Assembly: GCA_946481025.1 (NCBI GenBank) | Contig: CAMLNA010000024.1 | Location: forward strand, 1-40,590 | Source of the DNA: an uncultured Rivibacter sp. | GTDB taxonomy: Bacteria > Pseudomonadota > Gammaproteobacteria > Burkholderiales > Burkholderiaceae | Length of the DNA stretch: 40,590 nt | Reading direction: 5' to 3' | Shown here: positions 29,227 through 36,660 of the stretch, one piece after another | How positions within the stretch are numbered: the first letter of the stretch is position 1 | Layout of the letters: each line of letters begins with the position of its first letter | The notes under the pieces: model-generated | Databases searched by the model: none | What the model was told of the DNA's origin: nothing | The model's input: the letters and a program-made list of their open reading frames with translations, nothing else | Position numbers and translations under genes: made by a program

Positions 29227-29602
29227 GGGCGGGCTCTCTTTCTGCCGCCACACTCTAGCGCGTCGGTCGCTGGGGGTCGCCGCAGCCACGTTGATCGATT
29301 CGGCCGCATTTCGTCGATGCGTACATGTCACGCGGCAGTGCACTCACCCGGGCCCGAAGGCTGGCGGCCCGTTCCATCGCCCGCCCCCGCCGAATCGACC
29401 ATCGATTCCTCCGCCATCGGCCGCCCGCCGTGCCGCGCCCGTGCAAAACGGCCGTGTTTTTCCGTCGGCTGCACCGATCGCCCTTTGCGTCGCCTGCCTA
29501 GCATGACCTCACGGTTCGACGCCCGGCTTCACCGGCTTGGACCGGCAAACGTCCCGCAGTCGATCCGGCCGCCCGCGGCGGCCAGGCACTCAAGGAGAGA
29601 AC
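29227..29602. promoter_or_regulatory. Intergenic control region upstream of the R-body operon
   Basis: 376 bp lie between divergent genes. It holds a perfect 7-3-7 inverted repeat, GAATCGACCATCGATTC (29392-29408), an isolated TCGATTC half-site at 29295-29301, and a short palindrome ACGGCCGT flanked by A and T runs (29445-29460). I see no convincing sigma-70 or sigma-54 promoter. AAGGAG precedes the first ATG at 29603. The region must carry the promoter for rebB1 and probably for the acetyltransferase gene. Confidence 0.5.
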
Positions 29603-29893
29603 ATGGCATTTCCGACAGCCGTCAACGACCAGATCACCGACTCCGTCACCCAGGCCAACACCAAAGTGCTGGGCGACGCGCCGGCGATCGCGATGGGCAA
29701 CCTCTACCAGGCCACAGCGCAGGCCCTGGCCAACGCAGCCCACAACGCCACCAACGCCCAGCAGCAGAGCTACGTGACCGCGCAGTCGGCCACCACGATG
29801 GGCGTGGCCACGCTGTACTCGATCGACACCGCTTCCACCGGCGTCGCCACGAAGGACATCCTGAGCACCGGCGTCAAGGGGCTGGGGCCCTGA
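29603..29893 (+). CDS. rebB1: RebB-type R-body protein 1
   Basis: A 96-aa protein of the RebB (killing trait) family, whose members form R-bodies, coiled ribbons that can extend and pierce membranes. It starts MAFPTAVNDQITDSVTQANT, followed by VLGDAPAIAMGNLYQATAQA, LANAAHNATNAQQQSYVTAQ and TTMGVATLYSIDTASTGVAT. The Ala/Asn/Gln/Thr-rich composition with almost no charged residues is typical. Against copy 2 only four of the first 84 residues differ. It has a longer, glycine-containing tail (ILSTGVKGLGP). AAGGAG precedes the ATG. The upstream open frame from 29537 is not part of the protein. Confidence 0.88.
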   Translation: MAFPTAVNDQITDSVTQANTKVLGDAPAIAMGNLYQATAQALANAAHNATNAQQQSYVTAQSATTMGVATLYSIDTASTGVATKDILSTGVKGLGP

Positions 29894-29955
29894 AGCATGC
29901 GACCGGCCTGCAGGCCCGAGCCGCGACGTAGGCAACCACTCAGGAGGACACCGAC

Positions 29956-30225
29956 ATGGCATTTCCAACTGCCGTCAACAACCAGATCACCGACTCGATC
30001 ACCCAGGCCAACACCAAGGTGCTGGGCGACGCGCCGGCCATCGCGATGGGCAACCTCTACCAGGCCACGGCGCAGGCCCTGGCCAACGCAGCCCACAACG
30101 CCACCAATGCGCAGCAGCAGAGCTACGTGACCACTCAGGCCGCCACCACGATGGGCGTGGCCACGCTGTATTCGATCGACACGGCCTCCACCGGCGTCGC
30201 CACGAAGACGGTGCTGGGCAGCTGA
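29956..30225 (+). CDS. rebB2: RebB-type R-body protein 2
   Basis: An 89-aa near-identical paralogue of copy 1, differing at residues 9, 15, 60 and 62 of the shared 84 and ending KTVLGS. It has its own AGGAGG site. The 62-bp gap after copy 1 holds a perfect 12-bp palindrome, GGCCTGCAGGCC (29905-29916). High nucleotide identity with copy 1 indicates recent duplication or gene conversion. It is expected to be a structural ribbon subunit. Confidence 0.87.
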   Translation: MAFPTAVNNQITDSITQANTKVLGDAPAIAMGNLYQATAQALANAAHNATNAQQQSYVTTQAATTMGVATLYSIDTASTGVATKTVLGS

Positions 30226-30262
30226 CACCGCCGACCGCCTCTAACGCCAAGGAGCTGAGCAC

Positions 30263-30529
30263 ATGGCTTTCCCCACCGCCGTCAACAACCAGATCACCGA
30301 CTCCGTGACGCAGGCCAACGTCCAGGTGCTCGGGACGTCGCCGGCCATCGCCATGGGCAACCTGTACCAGGCCACGGCACAGGCCCTGGCCAACGCGGCG
30401 CACAACGCCACGCTGGCGCAGCAGCAGATGTACGTCACCGCACAGGCAGCGACCACGATGGGCGTGTCGCTGCTGTATTCGCTCGACACCGGCGCCACCG
30501 GTGCCGCCACCAAGAAGATTCTTGGCTGA
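30263..30529 (+). CDS. rebB3: RebB-type R-body protein 3
   Basis: An 88-aa RebB family protein with the same N-terminal block (MAFPTAVNNQITDSVTQAN). It differs from copies 1 and 2 in the centre and end (VQVLGTSPAIAMG, LAQQQMYVTAQAATTMGVSL, GATGAATKKILG), so it is a distinct subunit type and not a recent copy. AAGGAG lies 8 bp before the ATG. Known R-bodies need more than one Reb protein, so subunit differences may matter for assembly. Confidence 0.87.
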   Translation: MAFPTAVNNQITDSVTQANVQVLGTSPAIAMGNLYQATAQALANAAHNATLAQQQMYVTAQAATTMGVSLLYSLDTGATGAATKKILG

Positions 30530-30590
30530 CGATCCCGCACGCTGACCTTTCCTCCCACTGATCCACCACCACCCGCAAGGAGCAGACACC

Positions 30591-30863
30591 ATGGCATTCC
30601 CGACCGCCGTCAACAGCCAGATCACCGACTCGATCACCCAGGCCAACACCAAGGTGCTGGGCGACGCGCCGGCCGTCGCGATGGGCAACCTGTTCGTCGC
30701 CACCAGCCAGGCCCTGTCGAACGCCGCGCACAACGCCACCAACAACCAGCAGCAGTCCTACGTGACGATGCAGGCGTCCACCACCCAGGGCGTCTCGACG
30801 CTGTTGTCGGTGGACACCGCCTCCACTGGCGTGGCCACCACCGAGATCCTGGGCCTGAGGTAA
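30591..30863 (+). CDS. rebB4: RebB-type R-body protein 4
   Basis: A 90-aa RebB family protein and the most divergent of the four canonical copies: NLFVATSQALSNAAHNATNN, QQQSYVTMQASTTQGVSTLL and an end at TTEILGLR. The N-terminal MAFPTAVNSQITDSITQANT is retained. AAGGAG precedes the ATG. A 61-bp gap separates it from copy 3. Confidence 0.87.
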   Translation: MAFPTAVNSQITDSITQANTKVLGDAPAVAMGNLFVATSQALSNAAHNATNNQQQSYVTMQASTTQGVSTLLSVDTASTGVATTEILGLR

Positions 30864-30901
30864 CCCGCCGCTAGGTCGCCCCAGGGCGCGAGAGTCGCCG
30901 C

Positions 30902-31138
30902 TTGCCGCCCCCTTCGGCCATTGCCCGCCTCGCCGGCCCGGCTGGTGCGGGGTCCGTCGTGGCGTTGGGGCAGGCACCCGCATTCGCCATGGGCATGACC
31001 TACGTCGCGATGGCCGACAGCCTCGGCCTCGCGATGGAGAACGCCGTCGCCTGCCAACAGCGGGGGCAGGTCCTCGCCGAAGCCTCCATGGCCCAGGTCC
31101 TGGCATTGATCATCACCAAGGGAGCCGCGAGTTCATGA
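30902..31138 (+). CDS. Divergent RebB-like protein 5
   Basis: A 78-aa protein with a TTG start (weak ribosome site GAGAG). The usual N-terminal block is missing, but VALGQAPAFAMGMTYVAMAD and SLGLAMENAVACQQRGQVLA align by eye with the central RebB pattern (VLGxAPAxAMGxxYxA, then LxxAxxNAxxxQQ). It overlaps the next gene as ATGA. The frame is closed by TAG at 30872-30874, so no earlier canonical start exists. It could be a minor or capping subunit, or a decayed copy. The tight coupling favours a working gene. Confidence 0.7.
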   Translation: MPPPSAIARLAGPAGAGSVVALGQAPAFAMGMTYVAMADSLGLAMENAVACQQRGQVLAEASMAQVLALIITKGAASS

Positions 31139-31698
31139 CAGACGACAGCACCGTGAACAGCCAGATCGTCGACGCCGTCAGCAGCGTCGTGACGCTGGCC
31201 TCCGGCCAATCGCCCGCGCAGGCGCTCGGCATGCTCGATGCCGTGCTGCTCGAAACGCTGGGCATGGCGATGCACAACGCGGTCAACCGGCAGCAAAGCG
31301 CCGGCATGATCAGTTCGGCCGCAGTGACGGCAGCGTGCGCGAAGATGCTGTCGGCACCCTTCCCCATCGCGCCGCCACCGCCCGCACCGGCCCCCGGGCC
31401 CGCACCGGTGGTGAACCCGCTCCCCGGCCCGGCGCCCGAACCGCCGCCGCCCGCTGCGGTGATCGCCGCGGCCATGGCCGAAGGACAGACGGCCATCGAG
31501 GTACTGCAGGCTCAGGCCGCGGGCTCCACGCAGGACGCCGCCACGGCGCAGGCCGACCTGAAGCAGCTCGCGCAGGCGGCCGCTGCGCCTGTGCCGGCTC
31601 CGGCACAGGCGCCGCCGGCCCCTCCCGCGCCCGAGCCCGCCCCGGCACCGGCCCCGGAACCAGGCCCCACCCCAGGCCCTGCGCCGTCAGGCGGTTGA
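31135..31698 (+). CDS. RebB-like protein 6 with a Pro/Ala-rich tail
   Basis: A 187-aa protein in two parts. Residues 1-75 are RebB-like (VNSQIVDAVSSVVTLASGQS, then PAQALGMLDAVLLETLGMAM, HNAVNRQQSAG). The rest is a Pro/Ala-rich linker (about 78-110), a short helical segment with Gln/Ala repeats (about 112-152), and a second Pro/Ala/Glu run to the end (GPTPGPAPSGG). The tail looks extended and disordered and may space, anchor or cap the ribbon. The start overlaps the previous stop (ATGA). Confidence 0.75.
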   Translation: MTDDSTVNSQIVDAVSSVVTLASGQSPAQALGMLDAVLLETLGMAMHNAVNRQQSAGMISSAAVTAACAKMLSAPFPIAPPPPAPAPGPAPVVNPLPGPAPEPPPPAAVIAAAMAEGQTAIEVLQAQAAGSTQDAATAQADLKQLAQAAAAPVPAPAQAPPAPPAPEPAPAPAPEPGPTPGPAPSGG

Positions 31699-31732
31699 GG
31701 GCGGTTGAGATCACGACATCCAAGGAGCGGTC

Positions 31733-32080
31733 ATGGACCCGAGCAAGGTCAACCCACAGGTCATCGACGTCATCAACCAGGTCCAGCTCGCCACGATGAG
31801 CCCGCAGGTCGTGCTCACCAGCGGCGCAGGCAAGGCCTATCAGTCGGTCGCCCAGTCCACAGCCATCGCGGTGCAGGACGCGACCGACGCGCTGCGCAAC
31901 ATCTCGACCATCGCCACCACCGCCGTCGGCGTGGCAATGGCGCAGTACCTGGCCACCGGCGACCAGAAGTACGCCAACGCCATCAGCAAGGCGCAGGAGC
32001 TGATGCAGGGCGCCACCGACGACTACGCCAAGATCGGCACCGCCGCGGCCTCGGTACTCAAGGGCTTCCCGGCGGGTTGA
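31733..32080 (+). CDS. RebB-like protein 7
   Basis: A 115-aa protein starting MDPSKVNPQVIDVINQVQLA. It keeps the RebB layout: N-terminal VNxQxxD block, centre VVLTSGAGKAYQSVAQSTAI, then AVQDATDALRNISTIATTAV and GVAMAQYLATGD. It adds a helical end (KAQELMQGATDDYAKIGTAA). It carries more charge than the canonical copies. AAGGAG precedes the ATG. It is probably an accessory or end-specific R-body subunit, inferred from similarity and position. Confidence 0.72.
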   Translation: MDPSKVNPQVIDVINQVQLATMSPQVVLTSGAGKAYQSVAQSTAIAVQDATDALRNISTIATTAVGVAMAQYLATGDQKYANAISKAQELMQGATDDYAKIGTAAASVLKGFPAG

Positions 32081-32108
32081 CCCGCGCGACCACAGGAGCA
32101 CCATCGCC

Positions 32109-33209
32109 ATGACGATCTCCGTCGCCGGCCGGCCCATCCCGCAGGCCACTTCACTGTCCGAGCTGTGCCGGCTGGTGCTGGCCTTCATTGACGGCGGACA
32201 GGAATGGCTCGCCTGGGCCCTGGCCACGCCGACCGCACGCTACGACTTCGCGGACGAAACCACGCTCCTCGCCCAGGTGCAGCAGGGCCTGCATGCATCG
32301 CCCCTCGCGCTGCTGCCCACGCTCACGCTGCTGGTGAGCCCGGTGAAGCTGATGACGCTGGGCCTGGCCGACCTGCGGGCGCTCGCCAAGGCCGAGAGCG
32401 GCGACACCAGCGCCGTCGTCGCTGCGCAGAAGCAGCGCGTGCTGGCAGACCACCGCCTGCTCACGCAGGCCGACCTCGCCACCACAGCCCCCTGGCTGGC
32501 CAGCCTCGGCGTCGACGACGTGCCGCTGTTCCAGGCCATGGGATTGAACGAGCGCGTTGCGCTGTGCGAACTGATGCGCGGCCCGGGCGACCTGGATGCA
32601 GCGCCCGCCGACGGCATGGACCAGGAGGCCGCCACCTTCGCCGCGCGGCAGGCCCGAACACCGCTCGAATATGTCGACTACGTCCGCTTCTACCAGGCGC
32701 TGGCAGCTCAGCCTGGGGCCCCGGCGCAAACGCCCCAGGCCCGCGCCGACCATGCGACGCAGACGATGCAAGGCCTGCTGCCCCTGTTCTTCGGCGCGCT
32801 CGACTGCCCGCAGGTGAACGACCTGCCGTCGCCCGGCGAAGTGGCGCAGACGGTGAGCGCCTGGCTCACCAGCGGCCGGCGCGTCGGCTTTTCCCGCCTG
32901 TCGGAAGGCCTGCAGCAGTTCGTGCGGCACACGGCCTATTGCAACGAGACCGGCGACGCCGCACAGCGCCTCGTCGAGCTGTACGTCGGCTCCGCACAGT
33001 CGTTTCTCGCCGCAGCCAGGCCTCGCCTGAGCCGCATGGGCCAGGACGGCGCCACCTGCACCTACACCCTCGAAGCCGGCAACCAGCAGGCGGAACTGCA
33101 GCTGGGCGCCAACGGCGTGATCTCGCTGCGCAGCTACGGGCTGCAACCCACCGCGCCCGCCGTGCCGGCCCCCACACCGCCCGCCACGCCACTGGAGACC
33201 GCGCCATGA
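32109..33209 (+). CDS. Unknown 366-aa protein of the R-body operon
   Basis: I recognise no family. The protein is soluble and mostly helical. The N-terminus (MTISVAGRPIPQATSLSELC) is followed by Leu/Ala-rich segments. A middle part has charged motifs (LGVDDVPLFQAMGLNERVAL, YVDYVRFYQALAAQ), and the strand-like end (TCTYTLEAGNQQAELQLGAN) leads into a Pro-rich tail. No signal peptide or transmembrane helix is seen. It overlaps the next gene as ATGA. Assembly factor or chaperone for the ribbons is a guess from position only. Confidence 0.75.
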   Translation: MTISVAGRPIPQATSLSELCRLVLAFIDGGQEWLAWALATPTARYDFADETTLLAQVQQGLHASPLALLPTLTLLVSPVKLMTLGLADLRALAKAESGDTSAVVAAQKQRVLADHRLLTQADLATTAPWLASLGVDDVPLFQAMGLNERVALCELMRGPGDLDAAPADGMDQEAATFAARQARTPLEYVDYVRFYQALAAQPGAPAQTPQARADHATQTMQGLLPLFFGALDCPQVNDLPSPGEVAQTVSAWLTSGRRVGFSRLSEGLQQFVRHTAYCNETGDAAQRLVELYVGSAQSFLAAARPRLSRMGQDGATCTYTLEAGNQQAELQLGANGVISLRSYGLQPTAPAVPAPTPPATPLETAP

Positions 33210-33619
33210 CCACAAGCCCGACGCCGCCCGCGAAGACGCCGCCACCCACGCCCTCCCCGTCAACGGCGAAGCCGACGTCACCGCCTGCCCCGCCGCAGTC
33301 GCCGGTGGACGTGGCCAACCAGCTGGCTCAACAGGCCATGCAAGCGGCCCAGCAGCAGATCGACGCGGCCATCAATGCCTCCAACAGCGCCGTGCAACAA
33401 GCCATCGACGCGACCGCCCAGGCCGACCTCGGCCAAGCCACGGCACAGGCCATGTCGCAGGCCGAGCAGGTGTTGAGCGCCGACGAAGCGGCGGTGGCGA
33501 AAGCCATGCAGCAGGCCGGGCAGGCGCAGGAACAGGCGGTGGCGGCGGCCCAGCAGCAGGCGAATGCCGCGATCGCAGCCGCCGTGGCCGGCACGGGAGC
33601 ACCAGGCGCTGCGCAATAG
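33206..33619 (+). CDS. Ala/Gln-rich helical protein of the R-body operon
   Basis: A 137-aa low-complexity protein. The first 35 residues are Pro/Thr/Ser-rich (PPAKTPPPTPSPSTAKPTSP). The remainder is a long run of Ala, Gln and a few Asp, Glu and Lys (QQAMQAAQQQIDAAINASNS) that should form one long helix or coiled coil. Heptad-like spacing of Ala and Ile/Val/Leu is visible, but I did not compute it. The start is coupled to the previous gene by ATGA. It may pack against RebB helices or act as a scaffold. Confidence 0.75.
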   Translation: MTTSPTPPAKTPPPTPSPSTAKPTSPPAPPQSPVDVANQLAQQAMQAAQQQIDAAINASNSAVQQAIDATAQADLGQATAQAMSQAEQVLSADEAAVAKAMQQAGQAQEQAVAAAQQQANAAIAAAVAGTGAPGAAQ

Positions 33620-33675
33620 CCGGAGCTGCCGCCGACAAAGAGACATGCCTCGGCGCAAGGCCCAGGAGCACGCAC

Positions 33676-35550
33676 ATGGAAAAGTCCGACCAGAAGTCTG
33701 CACGGCGCGCTATGAGCGGCTGGCTGACCAAGCAGATCAACAACGTGGCCGAGCCGGATGGCCTGGAAACGCCGGCCATCCGCATCCAGGTGCTGGAAGC
33801 GCTGCAGGAGATCGACAGCCGCATCACCGAGCTGAACCAGACGCTGCAGGGCCAGCACTACGTCGTTGCAGGTCGGGACCTGGTGAAGTTCTACATGAAA
33901 GGCGGCAACGCCTTCGAATGCGTGCGCGACCCCAATGGCGCGGCTGCCACGCAGAACGGCGGCGGCACCTCCGACTGGGATACGCAGATCGTCATCGATC
34001 CGTGGGCGCCAGTGCCGCTGCAGGCGGTCATCCATGGCCTGGTGGAAGAACTGGTGATGGATGCCCTGGTCCAGGCCGGCGTGAACATCGCGCTGGTGGC
34101 CGGCGGGTTCGCCAACGGCACCGTGACGCGCTGGCTCGCGCAGCGCGCCAACCTCGACGGCAGGAACTACTCGGCCTATGCGCTCGGCTACGACGACCCG
34201 CAGTCGGTGCGGCGGGTGTTCGACCAGCAGCGGCTGGGGCTGTGGACCAACGACCGGCGCCCGGTGTCGGCGCCGGACATCCAGAATCCCGAACGCATTC
34301 CCGGCATCCTGCTCAACGACGCGATCCGGCCGTTCGTGCTGCACCGGCTCGGCTACACATGGCACGCCACGCTGGACCCGAAGCCGCCGGTCCAGCCGAA
34401 CGTGGGAGAGATCGCCAGGCCCCTGCTGATGGAGCTGATCGACGTGACGCTGCCGCGGCGCGACACGATCGAGGCCGTCGCGGTCTGGGAGGAACTGGCC
34501 CAGCGGCAGATCACCGTCACCCGGCAGCCCGTCGGCGTGAACCAGCCCGGTCCCGACCTCGTGTACCTGCCGTTGCCGGACATCATGTACCACCTGCGCG
34601 AGATCGCCACGATGCTGTGCGAGATCGCCGACGACAGCTCCCGCCACCCGGACAAGCTCGAGAAGCGCTTCTCACGTTTCAAGGTCATCTGGGACGGCAG
34701 CAACCAGGCGCAGCAGCAAAACATCCTTCATGCGCTCAGTGCGATGGCCGGCGTTGCCGACATCACTGCGAACCCTCCCCAGCACGCAGCGACGGTCAAT
34801 GCCGCCATCAACCAGTACGGCGGCAACCAGACCCAGGCCATCCTGGGAGATGGCGACCCCGCATACACCCTGGCGCGCAACCTGATGGACCGCATTGCCG
34901 ATGGTGCGGCGGCCCAGAACGGCGACTTCACCCAGGACGGCCATGTCAGCGGCGTGCAACTCAACCGCTTCGCCCAGGCGCGGACGCAGTTGCGGCAATG
35001 GCTCACCCAGGTACTCGCGAAACTGCCCAGCTCCGTCGCCGCAGGTCCACGCGCCGCAGCGTTCAGCGACGACCTCGTGCTGATGCGCTTTCTGGAACAA
35101 GACGAGTACCTCGCGCCGCAGGAGATCGGCTTCTCCGGCGTGCTGAAGGCCGCGGTGCTTCGCGTCGACACGCAACTGCAGGTGGATGCGCTGTGCGAGC
35201 TGTTCCGCACGCAGCTCGATCCGCGCTATGCCGGCCAGGCGGGCGCCGGGCTGACGACCTCGGTACGCTTTCGCACCTACAGCGTGCCGCGGGCCACCGG
35301 CATCACCTATGAAATGACGATGGTGGTGTTCGACCAGGGCAAGGCCACCACGTACCTTTCCGCCACCACGGCGAGGCCCGGCGAGGCACCGTTCCGGCGT
35401 GACGCGGTCGATCCGGACGTTGCGTTCGCCTCGCTGCCGGAGATCGCGGCACAACGCAAGGTCGCCGCGGCGCTGACCGAGGACTACCTGATCCGCACGG
35501 TGATCTCGCGGCAATACGAGGCGCTGAAGACGCTGCTGCCCGTGGTGTGA
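33676..35550 (+). CDS. Large unknown protein with a possible nucleotidyltransferase signature
   Basis: A 624-aa soluble protein and the largest of the operon. I know no name for it. Near residues 75-108 it reads KGGNAFE, then about 20 residues, then GTSDWDTQIVIDP, a layout like the G-G...D-x-D active site of the Pol-beta nucleotidyltransferase superfamily (candidate D100 and D102). The spacing is longer than usual and the third carboxylate is not identified, so this is tentative. The rest is helical, with PLPDIMYHLREIATMLCEIA and a strand-rich end (VRFRTYSVPRATGITYEMTM). AGGAG precedes the ATG. It may modify a partner or be an assembly factor. Confidence 0.75.
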   Translation: MEKSDQKSARRAMSGWLTKQINNVAEPDGLETPAIRIQVLEALQEIDSRITELNQTLQGQHYVVAGRDLVKFYMKGGNAFECVRDPNGAAATQNGGGTSDWDTQIVIDPWAPVPLQAVIHGLVEELVMDALVQAGVNIALVAGGFANGTVTRWLAQRANLDGRNYSAYALGYDDPQSVRRVFDQQRLGLWTNDRRPVSAPDIQNPERIPGILLNDAIRPFVLHRLGYTWHATLDPKPPVQPNVGEIARPLLMELIDVTLPRRDTIEAVAVWEELAQRQITVTRQPVGVNQPGPDLVYLPLPDIMYHLREIATMLCEIADDSSRHPDKLEKRFSRFKVIWDGSNQAQQQNILHALSAMAGVADITANPPQHAATVNAAINQYGGNQTQAILGDGDPAYTLARNLMDRIADGAAAQNGDFTQDGHVSGVQLNRFAQARTQLRQWLTQVLAKLPSSVAAGPRAAAFSDDLVLMRFLEQDEYLAPQEIGFSGVLKAAVLRVDTQLQVDALCELFRTQLDPRYAGQAGAGLTTSVRFRTYSVPRATGITYEMTMVVFDQGKATTYLSATTARPGEAPFRRDAVDPDVAFASLPEIAAQRKVAAALTEDYLIRTVISRQYEALKTLLPVV

Positions 35551-35608
35551 GCTCGATCCACACGCACTTCCAATCGCGAACCCAACCTGCCAGAGAAAGG
35601 AGCGCTCC

Positions 35609-35872
35609 ATGACACAAGTGACCCTGCAATTGAGCGGCGGCTCGGAACAGGAAAACCTCCAGGCCATCACCATCGGCTCCACCCGTTGGGGCGTGAATGG
35701 CCTCAACTGGGGCAGCAGCGCCGACCTGGACGAGAGCGACCCCACAGTCACCTCCTACTACCAGGGCGCCCAGCCGCAGGCCGAGCAGTTCATCGAGATC
35801 GGCGACGACCCCGTCACGTTCCAGGTCACGGCGAACGGCCCCGGGCAGACCACACTGATCGAGGCCTCGTAA
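35609..35872 (+). CDS. Small beta-rich protein of the R-body operon
   Basis: An 87-aa acidic protein with no family I recognise. It begins with an alternating strand-like TQVTLQLSGG and continues through STRWGVNGLNWGSSADLDES to a closing DPVTFQVTANGPGQTTLIEA. The composition suggests a compact beta sandwich without signal or membrane segment. AAAGGAG lies about 7 bp before the ATG. The stop TAA shares its last base with the ATG of the muramidase gene. Confidence 0.72.
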   Translation: MTQVTLQLSGGSEQENLQAITIGSTRWGVNGLNWGSSADLDESDPTVTSYYQGAQPQAEQFIEIGDDPVTFQVTANGPGQTTLIEAS

Positions 35873-36654
35873 TGCCGGCGGCCATGGGCTGTTGCGCCCG
35901 CATGAAGGTGGCGCACGCCGCAGCCTGGCTCGTGTGCGCAGCATTGGCAGGCTGCGACCGAACGGCGCCCCAAAGTGCCGCCGTGCCGGCTCCCAACGCG
36001 TCGGCCCCCAGCGCCCCCGCAGTCGCGGGGAGCCGGGTCCCCCTCACCCCGCCCATCGGCGGCGTGGACCTCTCCAACTGGCAGGGCAAGGTCGACTTCA
36101 CCCAGCTCAAGGGTGCCGGCACTGACTACGTCTTCATCAAGGCGAGCCAGGGCGGCACCGTGGCCGACCCCGACTACCGCACCAACATCCAGGCCGCCCG
36201 CGCAGCCGGACTGGCGGCAGGCAGCTATCACTTCTACGTCACGAGCGACACGCCGCAGGCGCAGTTCGCCAACTTCTCGGCGCAGGTGGGCCCCCTGCAG
36301 CGGGGCGACCTGCCTCCGGTGGTGGACATCGAGGTGCTGAACGGCAATTCGTCGGCCGACCTCGCCACGGCGCTGAAGCAGTTCCTGGGCCTCATCGAGC
36401 AGCGCTACGGGGTCAAGCCCATCATCTACTCGGGCGAGTCTTTCGCGAATGAGTACCTGTCGGGCTTCTCGTCCTACCCGCTGTGGCTGGCCGAATACAA
36501 CGGCGCAGCTCAGCCGAAGCTGCCATTGGATTGGGCGACGTGGACGTTCTGGCAATACAGCGAGGGAGGGCGCGCGGCGGGTGTCGACGGGCCGGTGGAT
36601 CTGGACCGCTTCAACGGCACGGTCGAGCAGTTCGAGGGCTTGCGGATCCGGTGA
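35872..36654 (+). CDS. GH25-family muramidase with lipoprotein signal
   Basis: A 260-aa predicted N-acetylmuramidase that cuts peptidoglycan. The N-terminus holds a lipoprotein signal (WLVCAALAGC, lipidated Cys28), followed by an Ala/Pro-rich linker. The GH25 domain starts GGVDLSNWQGKVDF (Asp66) and has the catalytic pair Asp152-x-Glu154 in PPVVDIEVL, plus PIIYSGESFANEYLS, PLWLAEYN and WTFWQYSEGG. ATG 35872 overlaps the previous stop and has GAGG upstream. ATG 35902 is a fallback. Placement at the operon end suggests a part in cell lysis or ribbon release. Confidence 0.88.
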   Translation: MPAAMGCCARMKVAHAAAWLVCAALAGCDRTAPQSAAVPAPNASAPSAPAVAGSRVPLTPPIGGVDLSNWQGKVDFTQLKGAGTDYVFIKASQGGTVADPDYRTNIQAARAAGLAAGSYHFYVTSDTPQAQFANFSAQVGPLQRGDLPPVVDIEVLNGNSSADLATALKQFLGLIEQRYGVKPIIYSGESFANEYLSGFSSYPLWLAEYNGAAQPKLPLDWATWTFWQYSEGGRAAGVDGPVDLDRFNGTVEQFEGLRIR

Positions 36655-36660
36655 CCGCCA

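Noticed and set aside
29430..29448. Possible sigma-54 promoter upstream of rebB1
   Set aside because: The spacing suggests TGCCGCG...GTGC, but the -24 GG is absent and the -12 element is incomplete. The nearby regulator also lacks the sigma-54 contact loop.
29603..30863. Repeats in this stretch as a CRISPR or simple repeat array
   Set aside because: The periodicity comes from four whole homologous genes with their own ribosome sites. There are no short repeats with spacers.
30876..30888. Small CGCCC/GGGCG hairpin after rebB4 as a terminator or attenuator
   Set aside because: A 5-bp stem without a T-run is expected by chance in DNA of this composition.
30902..31138. Treating the truncated RebB-like gene as a pseudogene
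   Set aside because: It has an open frame, keeps the central RebB pattern and is coupled to the next gene by ATGA, so a working short gene is more likely.
29603..36654. Reading the region as a prophage or tailocin because of tandem small structural genes and a muramidase
   Set aside because: No tail, baseplate, capsid, terminase, tape-measure or integrase features. The small proteins match the RebB pattern instead.
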